DNA of 64,000 bases from Ilex aquifolium (GCA_951799425.1 OX637391.1:27027701-27091700); one strand, 5' to 3'. Counted from the stretch's first letter, positions 35,701 to 50,700 are shown. Numbers and translations are program-made. The notes: a model not told the origin generated them from the sequence alone.

Positions 35701-38700
35701 GTTGAGAAGAAGAGACATATATTTCTTAGTACTTAACTCTTTAATATTCCTAATCATAGGATTACAATGTAGGCACTATGTAATCCGGATAGACTAGCAT
35801 ACACTATGTTTACTCATATTTAATATGAGGTGACTCATCCCAGTCACTAGTGTAGGGACACTGAAGCAAGTGTATGGGTACTTGTTAGAGAACAAGTACA
35901 CTGAACGTGACCATTGACTAACGTAATATTTTTCATATGGAGTTTTACATACCTGTCAATATTAAATCCTAAAGTTATAGTTATGCAACTGATCCGTAGA
36001 CTTAAAATATCATGATTGTCTTGTGCATGGACTTCTATACTTTAACTATACAACATATTCATATACTAATCATGTAATTTAGATATGTATTGTTAGACAT
36101 AGATAGACATGCATGGAGATTTAATGAGTGCACAACATAAAATCTATCACCTTTAGTAAATAAACGAAGAATGTCATATGTGATCTTCTAGGATATGACT
36201 CAAGGAGCGCTTGGCCAAGACAAAATAACAATTAGAAAAGAGTTTCTAATTGATCATTAAGAGTCATAATCCTAAGATCGAACATATAAGATTGAATTAG
36301 GGATTTGACAGTAATTTCTACCCTAGTAATTCAATTGGAGCATTGTGTGATAGAAGGATTGAATTGCATGACAACTATAGACTGAATGGATTCTTTACCT
36401 ACTTCGTGCTATCCAGAGGTTGATCATGATATACTTCTAGATATCACTCATGATTAGTAGAAGCTTGAAGAATAAAATTAATATAAATATATTAATTGTT
36501 CTTCATAAAAGGAGAATTAAAAGAGTTCTAATTCAAGCTAAATTATAAAGAGTTCTAATTTGAGATGCTACATGTAGTTAGTATCAAATGCCTACAACCG
36601 AGTATGCTTGAACCTACAAGGTCACACACAATAGAATTGATTGGAAACTAAAGGAATAAGTGGAGAAAACTAATTAAGAGTTAATTGGGGTGTAAACCTA
36701 ATTAAGAGTTAATTAGAGACTTTATTATAATTAATGGTTAATAAAGGGGTTATATGTAATTATGAGATAATTGCAAATTGACCCAAACTAAGATTAGAGT
36801 CTTTAAAACTCAATAAATACCTCTCTATGTAGGAGGTGGATATAAGATATAATAACTCTCTTACTAGCACAACAAAAACCACCCCACATTGTCTCGCTCT
36901 ATTAATTTATCAAAGGTTGAGGTAGATCCTTCTAATTTATCAATTCGTGTGGATATCTATAGAGGCCAAACAATTGCGAAGCTTGGAGTAAAGATCAAAT
37001 TCAGATTTGAAAGCTCAAAGTTGTTTCAGAAAGCTTAAAGATCGTTTAAAGCACACTTCAAGAGGTAACCCTTAATCTTCACTATAGATCTGAAGTTTCT
37101 CGATTTATATTAAACATGAATAGATTTTGGAATGAGGAATCAAATTTTTTAAAATTTCGCCGCGCTCTTTACATGATTTCTTTCACATAGAATACCTAAT
37201 AGGGTCTATTTTGACTTTTCAGATGAATCTCCAACCGTCTAACAAATTGAGGGGGGGTTTCCTTGAGCTTAATACGAGAAGAGAGATGAATCCGAGTCAC
37301 CTTGTTTGGAAAAAGATGACCTAACCTACTATGCACAAAAAGTTAAGAAAGTATGTCAAGTAGACCTAAACTTCCCACGGAAGGAAGAGAGAACAAGGGG
37401 GGAAAAAATTCAACAAGGTGCTAAAAAGAAGGAGCAAAGACTATTGCTACGAGTGTCAAGGTTTTGGACACGTGGCTTCACAATATTCTAATAGGAAGAA
37501 GAACATGCCCAAAGAGAGGAAAAAGTCACGACGGCTAAGTGGAGAGATAGCGAGTTCGAGTCCACATCAAGTGAGAACTCTTTTTATCAAGAAGATGAGA
37601 AAAATTTTACGATTTTTATAGGCTCAACCCCCCTTCCCCCGGAGAGAAACTTCAGTTAGTGAAATTGAGAGAGAGAGAGCGCGAAGATGAATCAAGATCT
37701 ACCACGATTGTAGACAACTTAGAAGTTGATGTCTTTTATAGCGAGGATGAGATACAAAGTATTGAGGATATCTACAATGTAGATGATTAATTGTGGGAAG
37801 AATTCCTCTAACAAAAGAAGCGAGTGCTATCATTGACCGCGAGGCTCAACTCGAGTGAATAAGAGAACACTCCATGTTGACTTAGTGAAGTTCAAAATTC
37901 ATATCTGTGGGCTTAATGGACAAGATGAGCATCTTCGAGAGTGAGAATAACAAGCTCATCCACCTAGCAAACCAATCCAAGACTTTAAATGACCAAGTGT
38001 TGAACCTTACAAAGCTCATGGGTAGGACTAGTGAGCCCAAGCCTAGGAATGTTTCACCTTCAAAAGCTCACTAGCTAGGTTGAACAAGATTTGTTCTACT
38101 CCCAAAGTTAAAATTGACTTAGAAACATCCGGAGAGATGAGAGTGAGTCTTACACCCATTCCCCGTGCTAACCCGAGAAATTGGAAGGGAAAACAAGTGT
38201 GGATGAAGAATGAGAACCTTAAGAAACTCACCACCTCAACTAGGATGGAAGTCCCTAGGGCTACCAAAGTAGTTGAGTCATCTAAGGAATAAGTGAGGTG
38301 AGAGTGTGGACCTAGGTGCACAGTTATGCATTGCATATTTTTCTTTGTTATATTTACTTTACTTTTCATTATAACAAAAAATAATAGAAAGAAAAAATCC
38401 AAAAAGAGTTTTGATGTCCAGTTAGACATCTTTTTATGATTTACTTGTAGTTGCTTTATATTTCCTTTGTTGTTACATTGTTATGCATATTTTTTTGTTT
38501 TTATGTTATATTTGAAAAATGCAAGAACTATGGAAAAAGAAAAAAAAAATATTTTATTTTATTTTTGTTGTTAATCATGTTAATCACACCTTGGTTCGGA
38601 TTGTAGTTTTTCTATCATTAAATTAAAGTTCAAGTGCATTATTATGAGTCATATTCGGGGATACAGAACTTGGTGGTTATAAGTCACACACTATAAATAA

Positions 38701-41700
38701 TTATGTTTTTTATATAAAACTATATAATTTATTATAAATATAGTGATAATGATACATTATTCATAGAAAACTCAGTATTTTATTTTAAGTAAATGTTATG
38801 TTTATTAATCTACTGTGAATTTTTGACCAAAGCATTATAATAGTTGATAATCATTAATTTTTAATTTTTTTTAGAAGTTTATGCAACACATAATTTAAAT
38901 GATTGCACTCATTTTCTCAATTCCTTATTTTTAAAACTTTTATGAATCCTTTGCTTTTATTATTACTAACAATACATGGAGTTCATTGCACGTAAATATA
39001 TTTAATTATAATTAAATTGAATAATAAATTATATATTGAATAATTAAGTATTATTTCAATTATTATGAAACTTAATTATTGATCTATTTTACCTCTCTTT
39101 GAATAACTATTCTGTCATTTTTCTAGGTATCTCTCCTGCCTCTTTAAATATTTTCTCTTTTATTTATAATAATGGAGCTTCATTCTCAAATATTCATTAT
39201 TGAGTATTAAAGACAATATTTTTTGTCAATTAGTTCTCATTGTATCAATTTTGTCAATTTGGTCCTTAAAGTATTCAATTTGTATCACTTTGGTCCCTAA
39301 TCAGACACTTTGTTTAGTTTTTTTACGGAAGTGACCACATGTCATTTTTTAAGATAGTATCATATGTCCAACACGTGTTCATTCCGTCATAAACTTAACG
39401 ATCCGTTTATGCAGGGACCAAAATAACACAAATTGAATATTTCAAGGACCAAACTAACAAAATTGATATAATGAGGACTAAACTGACAAAAAATACATAT
39501 TTTAAGGATAAAAAATGCTTTAACACCAAAAATACTATTGACCCATGATATAATGATATTGTTGCATACCAAAAAAATCAAATGACATATATTTGACTAC
39601 AAAATCCAATCTATTATAATAATAGAATATATATTATACTTTACTTATTTCCATAAATATAGACATATAAAAAAATTGGATGTAAGTGTACTTACTATTA
39701 CTAATAAATGAGACTAAAAGAATTTAGAAGTCAAATACTACTAATAAAAGAGTTTAAAAGAACTTAGAAGTCTAATAGGTATAGAAAAGAAATTGAATGA
39801 AAGGAAATATGTGGGTATAATTAACTTTATAATAATAGTTAGGGATAAAATAGAAAATCAAAAAAATTTCGCAGATGCTGACATTTATAAGTAATATATA
39901 GATATTTTCGAGTACAATTTCAATATGTCTAGTCCTGGTAATTATATTTTCTCTTATAGTATAAGATATTTATTAGTCAAAATTTTAAGATTTGTTAATC
40001 ATATATCAATACATGTTTATTGTTTAGTAATAGACATGACCTAAAGAAGTGTCAAACACGTCACCAAAGAAATGTCTGACATGTCACCAAAGAAGTGTCG
40101 CACACGTGTCCGAAATTAAAATTTTATTATTTAATTATGGACACGGATAAAAGAATATTAGACACGTGTCTGAGAAGTGTTGGTGTCTGATACAGATACG
40201 TCACATTCTTGAGAGTTCATAGCACTTAGGGAGATTGAACTAGAGAGCAAGTAGAGACGGCTCTTTGACAGCTCGCGGTCAGCTCCCTTGCGGTCTAGAA
40301 TGACTCATCTTTCACTCCAAAACCACCGCCCTCTAACAAATTGAGTGGTTGTTCGCGAATCTGAGTTTTCTTAAACTCCAATTAAACTCTATTTTTAGAA
40401 ACTATATATAGAGAGCTATAGTTTTAACCTAGAGTAAGTCTCTATGAACTAGAAAAGACCTAAAACTTTCTAGAGAGTTTTAATAACAACCCTAGATACC
40501 ATATATTTTACCTAGGTTCACACACTTAATTGGTTAATTAATTGATTAATTAATAATTGTGGTCAATTAAGTTCTAAATTGGTGGTTGGCCAAGCCTTAA
40601 TTTTAATAAACCTATTCGCCCCCCCTTCTAAGTTGTGAGTGCGATTTCTCGTGTATAATCAAATGGGAAGATTCTTCACATGAAGCTACTATTCTCTAGT
40701 ATTTGCACTATAATCTATAATTTTCATATATTATTCACATAATGAACTTCACTTCAATGAAACCCATACTTATCTTTGCCTTGCACCTCGCGCTTGGGCC
40801 CCAAAAGACCTTGGCAAGCCTCAATGTGCTTTTAGCCACAATTAACACTGCTGAACTTCATGTGATACTCAACACCGAAAAAAAAAAAGAACTTCAGGTG
40901 TTGAAATATAAACCTTGGAGATGGCCTGCTTTAAATATTCAGTAGCCTCGGCAGGTAGTCCTTTTTGCAATAGTGTCTGCCCCATAACAACCAAAGCTCT
41001 CACATAGTCGGGATCCTTGTCAAGAGCAAGTCTGTAATTTGAACTTAGAAAGGCGGACAACCACCAAAGACAAAGTCAATCATCTTTAGAAGAGAAGATT
41101 GTACCGTAGTAGTGGAATTGCCCTATCTTGAAGTCCTTTTGCTAAGAGTTGGACCGACAGCTGTCAATAGTTACACCATAAAATATCAGACAAGTTAAAC
41201 TTGACCACCTCAAACATTCGTATAGCACCTGAGGTAAACATCAATAGCCACTTACTGCAAGCAGTTCTTGAGCTGATAGGTTTTGGATGGAGACATTGCG
41301 CTGCTTTGTTGATGGTTCCGCTGCAGGGACTCCAGGGGTATCAATTTCTCCAGAATTTGCAGTTGCCAGCGGAGCATCTTTGTCAGGTAGCCCCAACTCC
41401 TTGCGAACATCTGGATGCTTGAGAGATAATTGCTGCAAAGTTAATTGCATGTGGTCATCACATCATGAACTAACTTCAAGAAATCGATTACATGCAAGAG
41501 TTGTATAGCAAATTTGGTAGATATCAGGGTCTGTAGCCAAGCCAATGGAAGAAACTGTATTGCTTCACCAACTTGCAGCTTGTTCTAGTACATTGTTCTA
41601 AGTATGTGACTTCTTCACCGTGTTATGACTTATGAAGAGTTCATCTTTTAAACTATGAAAACCCACATTCCTCATGCATCAACCTGTTTGCCAGGCCCTC

Positions 41701-44700
41701 AACTCCTCATGGCCCATCCATGTCAGGCTTACTATTGTCTAAAGTAGCAGGATACAGTCCTACAAGGGAGATAGGGATGGTAAACTAGACCAGCCTGTAA
41801 CGCTGCATAAAATAATTCCAGGGCAGGCCCCTTAATTTTAGGAATAAAATTTGAAATGCAATCTAATTTCCTTGTTGCACTCGAGCTACAAAATACGAAA
41901 CGTGATTGGCCCAACCAATGTTACTTGAATTGCGAGTCATTGTGGCACATGGTACTGTAATTTCTCTGTTAAATGGAGTAGTAGAAGTAGGCTTCATGAT
42001 CTAAGAATCGAAATATCGTGTCGAAACATCCAAAACATTTCGGATTTTCAATACACCAACATAAAACAAGGGTTGAAACCAAAAATTCCACTGTTTTGGT
42101 CAAAACATTGACGTTTCGGTCGAAGCATTAAGATGATTCTTCCCATATCATCCCCGTTTTTAGCAAAATAGAGAGAGAGAACTATGTAGAAATCAAAAGA
42201 AGAAGAAGAATTCAGCAGCTTACCTGGGTCCCGGAGTCTAGCAGCTTACCACAGTCCCTGAGTCCAGATCTGAGCAAGTCCAAGCCATTGTTCACTCCCA
42301 TGGTCTAGATCCAACCTCCTCTAGGTATTTTATCTTATTCCTTTCTCTCCTTGTTCTTCTCTCCTTCTTCCTTCTCTGCTAGGTCTTCATCGAATCCCTC
42401 TTTTGCTCTGATCCACAGATCTGGGAGGAGGATGACACTCTCCTTCCCTCAAATCGACAGATTTGGGATGGGATGGTGCCAGCGACCTCAAATATTTATC
42501 TTCTCTCTCTCATGCGTCTGCTTGAGAACAGACGACAATCTATTTTAATAATTTTGCCACCCTCCCCCCCCCCCAAAAAAAAAAAAAAAAATTTCTTTTA
42601 TGTTTGTTTTTTTTTTTTGGTCAAGTCCTTTAAATTTGTCAATTAAATTAATACCCATCCCCCCTTTTTTTTCTTTTATAATTGTAAATAACCCTTGTTT
42701 TAATCCTCTTCTTTTTTTTCCTTTTTCCTTTTTTTCATTTGCTAAATTGGTATATTAAATATAATTAATTTATGGTATATTAAATATCTGAAAATGTGTT
42801 TGTCTGATGAAACTAAAGTATTTGAAACTAGTTGAAGGGATTTCCACCTCATGTCAAGCCTTTTTTTCCCTCCAACTTGATGTTATCTTGTATAAATGGA
42901 TGTTAACCCAATAAACATAATTAATTATTAAGCTTATTTTTAGAAATAAAGGAATTTTATTTATGTTTTTACGTGTTTCCACATGTTTTCATATTTTTTC
43001 CCTATTTCCATTGCAATTCCAAAACGTTTCTATTTTCAAACCGATCGAAACGGTACACCGGAACGATATTTGAATCCTTGCTCATGACTTTTATATCAAT
43101 TGCTTTTACTATAATACGGATTTATATATAATTATAAAAAATCAATAGTCACATTTTTGTGGGCTTAATTGAAGTAACCTGGAGCTTTTAACTTTTTTAT
43201 CCAGCTCTCTTTGCTAAAATAGTAAAACCCTAGGGAGGTTTTAGACTTTTCATCCATATCTCTGGAAAAAATGCACGGGGCTCTCTTTTTTGGAGGGGGA
43301 AAATGCACAAAACTATCTATCACAGTAAGTTTTGAGCATTTGGTTTCTTAATGACCAATATTATAGAGCATTACTGGTCCAATGGTTGTCTTATAAAAGT
43401 TACCTTACCTTTCAACCTAACGGGTATACATTGATCACATAATACGTCAGATGCAATCCTCCACTTAGTCCATCCTACTTTAATTCTATGATTTTCATCG
43501 TCTCCAATCTCCCCCTCTCTATGGATGATTGACCCCAATGGTTCACTGACTAAAATTCAACCCCAATACCCTTGTGGCTTGGTTGGATGATCTTTGGGGG
43601 AGGGATTGGATTGGTTTTCCCCAAACCCTTCCAAACCCAATCCCCACCTTTGTTTCTATGGGATTCATTGACGAATCCAATTCATACTCATGTTTGCTAT
43701 GTAACTTATGCGGGGATGTATCACCATTATCATATATTTGTCCCATAAATGACTATATTGCCCATTGACTAATTCAATCCATACTCATATTTGTTTAACT
43801 CAGAGTATAAATGACATTTGTCTCACTAATCCGGGTATGACTTGACCAGAACTCAACCCCCCCCCCCCGGTGATTTGATGAAACCCACATTCAAGAGTTT
43901 GAGGTGTCAGGAATATATTGTCCTATAAATGACTATATTATCCATTGGCTAATTCAATCCAAACTCATGTTTATCTAACTCAAAGTACTAATGTAATTTG
44001 CCTCACTAATCCGAGTGTGACTTCATCGGAACTCAACCCCCCGTGGATTTGATGAAACCCACATTCAAGAGTTTGAGGTGTCAGGCCAGCCACCGGCCGA
44101 GACTACTATCCATGGCTTGAAAAAGTGATCCAAAGAAGGGTTTTGAGAGTCCATTGGACTATTTTCCCCAAACCCATCTTGCCGAGCCCAATCCCCACCT
44201 TTGTTTCCTTGGGATTCATTGACGAATCCAATTCATACCCGTGTTTGGTATGTAACCAATGCGGGATCCACTGATTTATCACCATTATCATCATATATTT
44301 GTCATATAAATGACTATATTACTCATTGGCTAATTCAATCCATACTCATGTTTATTTAACTCCAAGTACAAATAACATTTTCCTCACTAATCCGGGTATG
44401 ACTTGACCGGAACTCAATCCCCCGTGGATTTGATGAAACCCACATTCAAGAGTTTGAAGTGTTGGGCCAGATACGGGCCGGGACTGTTGTCCATGGCTTG
44501 AAAAAGTGATCCAAACAAGGGTTTTGGGAGTCCATTGGACTATTTTCCCCAAACCCATCTTGCCAACCCCAATCCCCACCTTTGTTTTCATGGGATTCAT
44601 TGACGAATCCAGTTTATACCCATGTATAAATGACTATATTGCCCATTGGCCAATTCAATTCATACTCATGTTTGTTTAAGTCAGAGTACAAATGACATTT

Positions 44701-47700
44701 GCTTCACTAATCCGGGTATGACTTGACCGAAACTCAACCCCTGTGGATTTGATGAAACCCACATTCAAGAGTTTGAGGTATTGAGCCAGCTATGGGCCAG
44801 GACTGCTGTCCATGTCTTGAAAAAGTGATCCAAATAAGGGTTTTGGAAGTCTATTGGAATATTTTCCCCAAACCCATCTTGCCAACCCCCCCCCCCCCAC
44901 CCCCCCAAAAAAAAAAACCACCCATACCTAGTTACCAAACAGCCCCTTGAGCTAGTAAGTTCAAATCTACCCCTTAGCCTCCATTAATGGGGACTAAACT
45001 GGATGTTCTCTCTCTCTCTCTCTCTTCCTTTCTATATATAGGGCACCTATACTTCATTTTTCTCTGCATTCACCTCTCAAAAAGGGTAAAATGTAGAAGG
45101 AGGTGACAGTACGAGAGGGCAAGGATAGGAGTTCAGGGGAAACATACGCATCACTATCATCTCTTTCCTCTTTTAGCAAATAAAGCATCTCTCTCCCATT
45201 ATCTTGTCCTTCCTCTTAATTTTAAAAACAATTAAAAAAATAACAAAATAGTAAAATGGGGGAACGGTAAAACAGACAAATTTCAGTGCGGAGGGTTGTT
45301 TCAGATATAGAGGTCTATGGCTTGACATGGGTAATTCTTCTTTCAAGTAATAAATCTGTTCACAAAAACAAGTACTTTAGCATGCAAGAATCTTAACACG
45401 TGTGGAGTATTTCAAAGGGATTTCCCCCTTGGATTATTGAAGTTATCCCTGGAAAGGTCAGCAGCAAAATAAGCAGAGAATTTCTCACAATAGTTGCAAG
45501 TTCTTTCTGTTTATATCAACGCAAACGTCAAGGACTCACCTGAATGAGAGTTAATGAACTATTTGTAAGCCAATATACTAAGCTACCCTGCAAAACAGAA
45601 AAAACAGAAAAAGATACAACTTCATTATTGTTCCCTACACAGGATATATTCAGAATTTCAATTGAGAGGCAACCACCAAAAAGTGGTGTGGATATAGGAA
45701 GAACAAAAAGGGAGGGGACGGCATAATTCTTTCACTTCCGTTGCAGATGCCTGTTTGAAACACTAATAGTTGTGTAGAATAATATAAAAATAAAATAATG
45801 CTTTGTGCATATATGAAGTAGACTTCTCCGACAAGGTTTACACATGAAATCATCCAGTTGCATATTTGGTGCAAACTTTGCTGCTAAATGGCTATACAAT
45901 CATCCCAAACAATATTAATCATTAACCCTTGGATAAAAAAAGTAATTTTATAAAAACATAGGAGATGCTGGGAATAACAACTCGCAATACAGGCATTCAG
46001 AAAATAACTAGTTTAGAGAAAACAATGAGAAAGACAATACATAAAGAAACTCCCACAATATTACCATAATTTCACAGTGCAATACCAATTTATTATCTAC
46101 ACGCAAATACTCTTTTATACTGTATCAACATTATGCAAGCAATTCATCCATCAAAAATCCGCACATCATTTGTTTTCAAGAATACCCTAGTATTTCTCTA
46201 CTTCCACAAACTTCAAAAGAACAGCATGTACTCCAGAAAAAGAGAGAGTTAAAAAAAAAAAAAAAAAGAGCAAGCAGATGCAATTGCTGAATAACCTCGA
46301 GGCCGCACCCAAATGCTAGGGATGCCAACTCCAAAAAAGCTGACCAAAAGAAGCCACGAAGACTCAACAAATCCTAAATATAGAATTCAGCAAACGAAGA
46401 AATGGAGGCAGGCTTGCAATACATCAGGGAGCGAGATACTAATTCTTGGGCACACATACACCAAGTGGCTCAACGTGGGTGTGTAACGTGTAAGAAACTG
46501 CGTTTTCTAGGATTTGGACATCACCACCTTTCATCTCCACAACCAATAGACATAGGAACCAAGACTAGGCATGGTTTAACGTCACGGTATCGGCCTTCGA
46601 CTCGTAGGGCAGTGATGCACATCGGTTGCGGCATCAAGTTGCAGTATCAGCCGATACTCTCAAAACGCTAGATATAAAAACCCAAAAAACTTCGATAAAA
46701 CCATGAAAATTTTAAAAAAATGGAAACAATATTGTCCATGCTTCATATGTCAAAAATACATTATCTTTCATATAAACATTTACGAAAATGTAATATAAGG
46801 GTGTTACTGAAAATATTTATCATCATTACTGGTCAATTTAAGTTTCTCAGAACATACTGAGCACAATTTGTATAGGATCCATTGCAAGTTTAATGATAGC
46901 AATAAATAAAGGCCTAAAATTTAGTCTTCAAATTAGGTCTCAATAATATTATTAATCAATAGATTATATTAATTTAATACAAAGAACAATAGATGGATTC
47001 ATGAGTCAGTTAATAGAAACAAATACAGCTACACTACAATAAAGATATTGGGTCACCCAAGAGACAAATGAAACCAGGCAACTAATATTAAGTTATTATA
47101 ACTAATACCGCTAAAGGATCCCACCTACTGACATAAACATTAATATCCTTCCAAACCTCAATCCTCAACCAAATCGCGATTGGAGCTCTGGATACCCAAG
47201 CACGATCGATTGTCATAAAATGATTGGAAAATAACTGAAAGAAGAAGAGAGTAAGGAGAGGGAAGCTCATTTCTTCTTCTTACGGCTTCTTCTGGGTAAT
47301 GTGTGGGAGACCAAAAAAATTACTTTGATTTTTCTTTGCATGACAAAGATCGAAATTTTGTTTCGTTGAATTGTTTCAGTCGCCTACAAAATAGAAACAT
47401 TTCGTCAATATTTCGCAAACGTTTCAAAAAAAGAATAAAAACGAATAAAAAATTTAAAAATTTATTTTCAAAACAGCGGTCGAAATATACCGAAACATCT
47501 TGAAACACGCAAAAACAATAGTGAAAACATGCCAAAATATATCAAAACAACCTCGAAATAATCTGAAACACCTTGTAGTATTGAATGTCGATTCCATCAC
47601 TAATTCGATTCCATCACTAGCATTGAACGAAAATGTTTTAACCATTTCGAAACAAAATTTTAATCCTTGCTCATAGACACGACTCTAAATCTTGTGTCAA

Positions 47701-50700
47701 AACGTCCAAAATGTCTGAAAAGTTTCGGATTTCAACACACCGACACGAAACAGGAGTGGAATCCCAAAATTCCAATGTTTCGAACTAAATGTCATTGTTT
47801 CGGTCCGTTTTGACCGAAACATTGGGTTGATTCGACTGCACTCCAGGCCAACGCTTAACCCAATAAAAATCTGAGTCAGGTATGTTCCACTCTCACAAGT
47901 CATTAGCAGATCTAGGGTTTAGCTCCTCTTTGTTGGGACTTGGGTCTTCATCGCTGACTTCGCTGTGAGCAGATCTTCTCTCTTTCTCTCTCTCATTCCG
48001 GTGTAGTCAATCGTCGACAATTGTGGTGTCGTGTGTTCTCCTCTCTCCCTCTCTTCTCGTTGTCTGTCATTGGGAGTTTGAGACTGACGCTCAACGTCTC
48101 TCTCAAGTCTCACCTTTTATATTTTTTTTTCTCTTCTCTTTTTTTGTTCTAGCTGATAAGTATAACTAATTTAATACCCCACATTATAAGTATACCTAAT
48201 TTATCAAAGGACCCTTGTTATAATCCACACTTTTTTTCCTTTTGCAATTATTCTTGTATGTTATTATTATTTTCTAAATTGGTATATTAAATAGCGACAA
48301 GTTATTTATGGTATATACTTTATCTGTTAAATATCTAGAATTAAGTATTTATGTGTATAAAAATTATTTAGGTGATGATTTTAATATTAAATTGAAATAA
48401 TATTACTCATTAATTTGGTGACACAATTTAAATTAATAAATTAGTATTATAATAACATATTGCATGAATGAAAGTGTTAGTATTATTAATTTGATAAAAT
48501 TTTAATTTAAAAGTGTTATACATGTCATATTTAATTTGTAGAATGAATACTTCATGAATATAATGTGTTTGATAATGTAATGGTATTTTTTGTACATATG
48601 ACATTAAGTGTTTAAAACTAAGTGTTAAGCCTTTTTTTCCCCCAACTTGATGCTATCTTGTATAAATGGATGCTAACCCAATAAATATACTCAATTAATC
48701 AATTATTAAGCTTATCTTTATAAATAAATAGATTATATTTGTGTTTTCACGTGTTTTCATATTTTTTCTACGTTTTCAAAACGTTTCTTTTTTTGAACTG
48801 ATCGAAACAGTACTCCAAAACAATATTTCAATCCTTGCTCATAGATTTATTTAGCTTTCATGTGGGTGTTTGGTTCCATCTTTTTCTTCATTGTCCTTCT
48901 ACTGATTTAGCCAGTGGTTTGTTGTTTTTGAATGATTTCTGCAATTTCTTCACAACTCGTTTAACTCGGTTATGAGTTGTCTTTCTATGAAACAGTCCAC
49001 CCGGAATAAAGGGTTACCGTACATATAAAATTCTACCCATTCTTACGAAAGCTCTTTCTTACTAATCAAGTTGTATAACAGCTCTTTCTTATCTTATAGC
49101 CCGGCCGACCAAGTTAAGTTCGAGTCGCACCAAATCTACGGAGTCGTATCTGAGTCTAGGCCGATTTTAGCATCAGAACCGGACCAGACATCGAACTAGA
49201 GAAAGGACCGAATCAATGGTTCAACCGTTCGGTCAAGTGGTAGGACCGGTCCTATAATAAAAAAATAAAAAAAAAGTATAAAATATAAAAATTTAACTAA
49301 AAAAATATGAAATATGTCCACAATACATATAATTTACCATAAAATTAATGAAGTAAAGACCCAAAATTACCCGCTAATGTATCTAGCTCTAATTACCTAC
49401 TAATTATAATAATATCATTCACATACCCACCTTCATCTATCCAGTTTTCCTTCTTAGACAAATCATGCCTCTTTGAAGGAGGAAAAATACAATAAGTGTC
49501 TCGTGAATCGAGAGAGAGAGAAGGGAAAAGGGAGGAAATCAAGAGATAGATCGAGTTAAAGCCTGAGTGTGGAGAAGGAACAAATAGAGAAAGTGAGAAA
49601 TCGATTTGCACCTGCTGAGTCAACAAAAATTGATTTTTACAGAAGGAAGAACAAAAATTGATTTACTTATAGTCTACAGAAATCGATTTGCTCCGGCCTG
49701 TGCTTCATCCTTCTTCGTCTTTGCGCTTGGAGCTCCGACTGAGAAAGTGAGAAATGAGATTTGAGATTTTAGAAGGGGAGATGAGACGAGGGAGTGGAGC
49801 TTCACAGTTCATAGAAGACTGAACTAATTTAGGGAAAATAATTACGAATTCTTGGTTTTTTAACTTTTATATCTCAATATTCATTCGAATCGTCCGGTTG
49901 GTAAAACCCGTCCGATTCAGAAGTTTTACGAAAAACTGACTGATGTTTACAGTTTTCATCGGTTTTAGTGCACAAGCGGTCTAATTCATAACCCGGACTA
50001 GCTTAGGCCCCGATTCACCAGTCGGACCGGCCAGTCCGGTCCAGTTCTAGTAACACTGGGTGTATTGCGTACCGGTATCGTTTTGACTCGACCATTCGTA
50101 TCGGACTAGGCCGATATTTTGAACCCTAAAACAAGGAGCACAAGCAATATCTATTACCCAACATCACAATGATCTTCTAAAAGTTGACAACCATGATGAA
50201 CCCCGATACACACGTACCATGCAAGTAATCTTTCACTCAGACCTCCTTGTCCACAAAGAACTAGGAAATCCTTCTAAGGCCTCTTCCGAACCACAAAATA
50301 GCCCGAAAGTGAATCTCCTCACGATTCCACACTTTTTTTTTTATTTTTGATAAAAAAGATAACTTTCATTAAATATAAATATAGAGTTCATGATAGTGGA
50401 CAAGGAATCCACCCCATGATAGGATAACAAATAAAAAGTAAAGAAAATACAATAGAAACAATTGAGTCGAGATAGGGCTTAACAAAAATACATCTAACAT
50501 CAAGCCACTATCCAATCAAGACTAACAAAAACAAAGGTACATTCTTGAACGCCTATGCAATTGGAAGCCCAAAGCAGGGTTCATAATATTGGTCGAGTCC
50601 GAGTTGACCCCCACCGAACTGGTAATGATACACGTTACACCAAATCGACGAGTCTCACTGGAATTGGCCTTGAATTCGAGACAACTCGATAAAATCGATG

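Larger units (their letters stand above)
30841..37185 (+). mobile_element. Solo LTR (about 1.66 kb) inserted in gag, TSD CATAG
   Basis: It starts TGTTAGTAGTATGCTC at 30841 and ends ...GATTTCTTTCA at 37185. CATAG flanks it at 30836-30840 and 37186-37190. Removing it restores gag reading across the junction. The LTR itself is split at 30876 by the copia element and continues GATATTTTAGGGTTGTACTA at 35559. A single LTR with a direct duplication indicates LTR-LTR recombination of a former element. Confidence 0.85.
30230..38292 (+). pseudogene. SIRE/Maximus-like copia gag, split by a nested LTR
   Basis: The first part (30275-30840) is a UBN2-type gag: [34 protein letters not shown], then after a frameshift [20 protein letters not shown]. 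One Trp codon is TAG before KARMRAF. The second part resumes at 37191, where the frame continues across the target duplication, and runs to 38292. It includes [10 protein letters not shown] (37448-37480, a CCHC knuckle whose last Cys is Tyr) and a heptad-rich tail. No protease, integrase or reverse transcriptase on this strand follows, so pol is deleted. Confidence 0.8.
27757..40913 (-). other. Giant intron (13.2 kb) of the OXA2-type gene
   Basis: It lies between the exons ending at 40914 and starting at 27756, with donor GTTTAT and acceptor TGATCAG. It carries a nested set of retroelements, a Mutator-like foldback and a hAT remnant. From 27757 to about 28940 I see AT-rich sequence, one microsatellite and a GGCGCAGTTGAGGCGC-type stretch near 28030-28130. 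Confidence 0.9.
41433..45539 (-). other. 4.1-kb intron of the OXA2-type gene
   Basis: It lies between exons 45587-45540 and 41432-41256. It holds a hAT-like element and a tandem array; the stretches 41433-42000 and 45050-45539 show nothing recognisable apart from a CT microsatellite at about 45009-45030. Confidence 0.9.

Noticed and set aside
40869..41450. Separate short TPR and linker genes
   Set aside because: They are three consecutive exons of the same OXA2-type gene with exact phase agreement.
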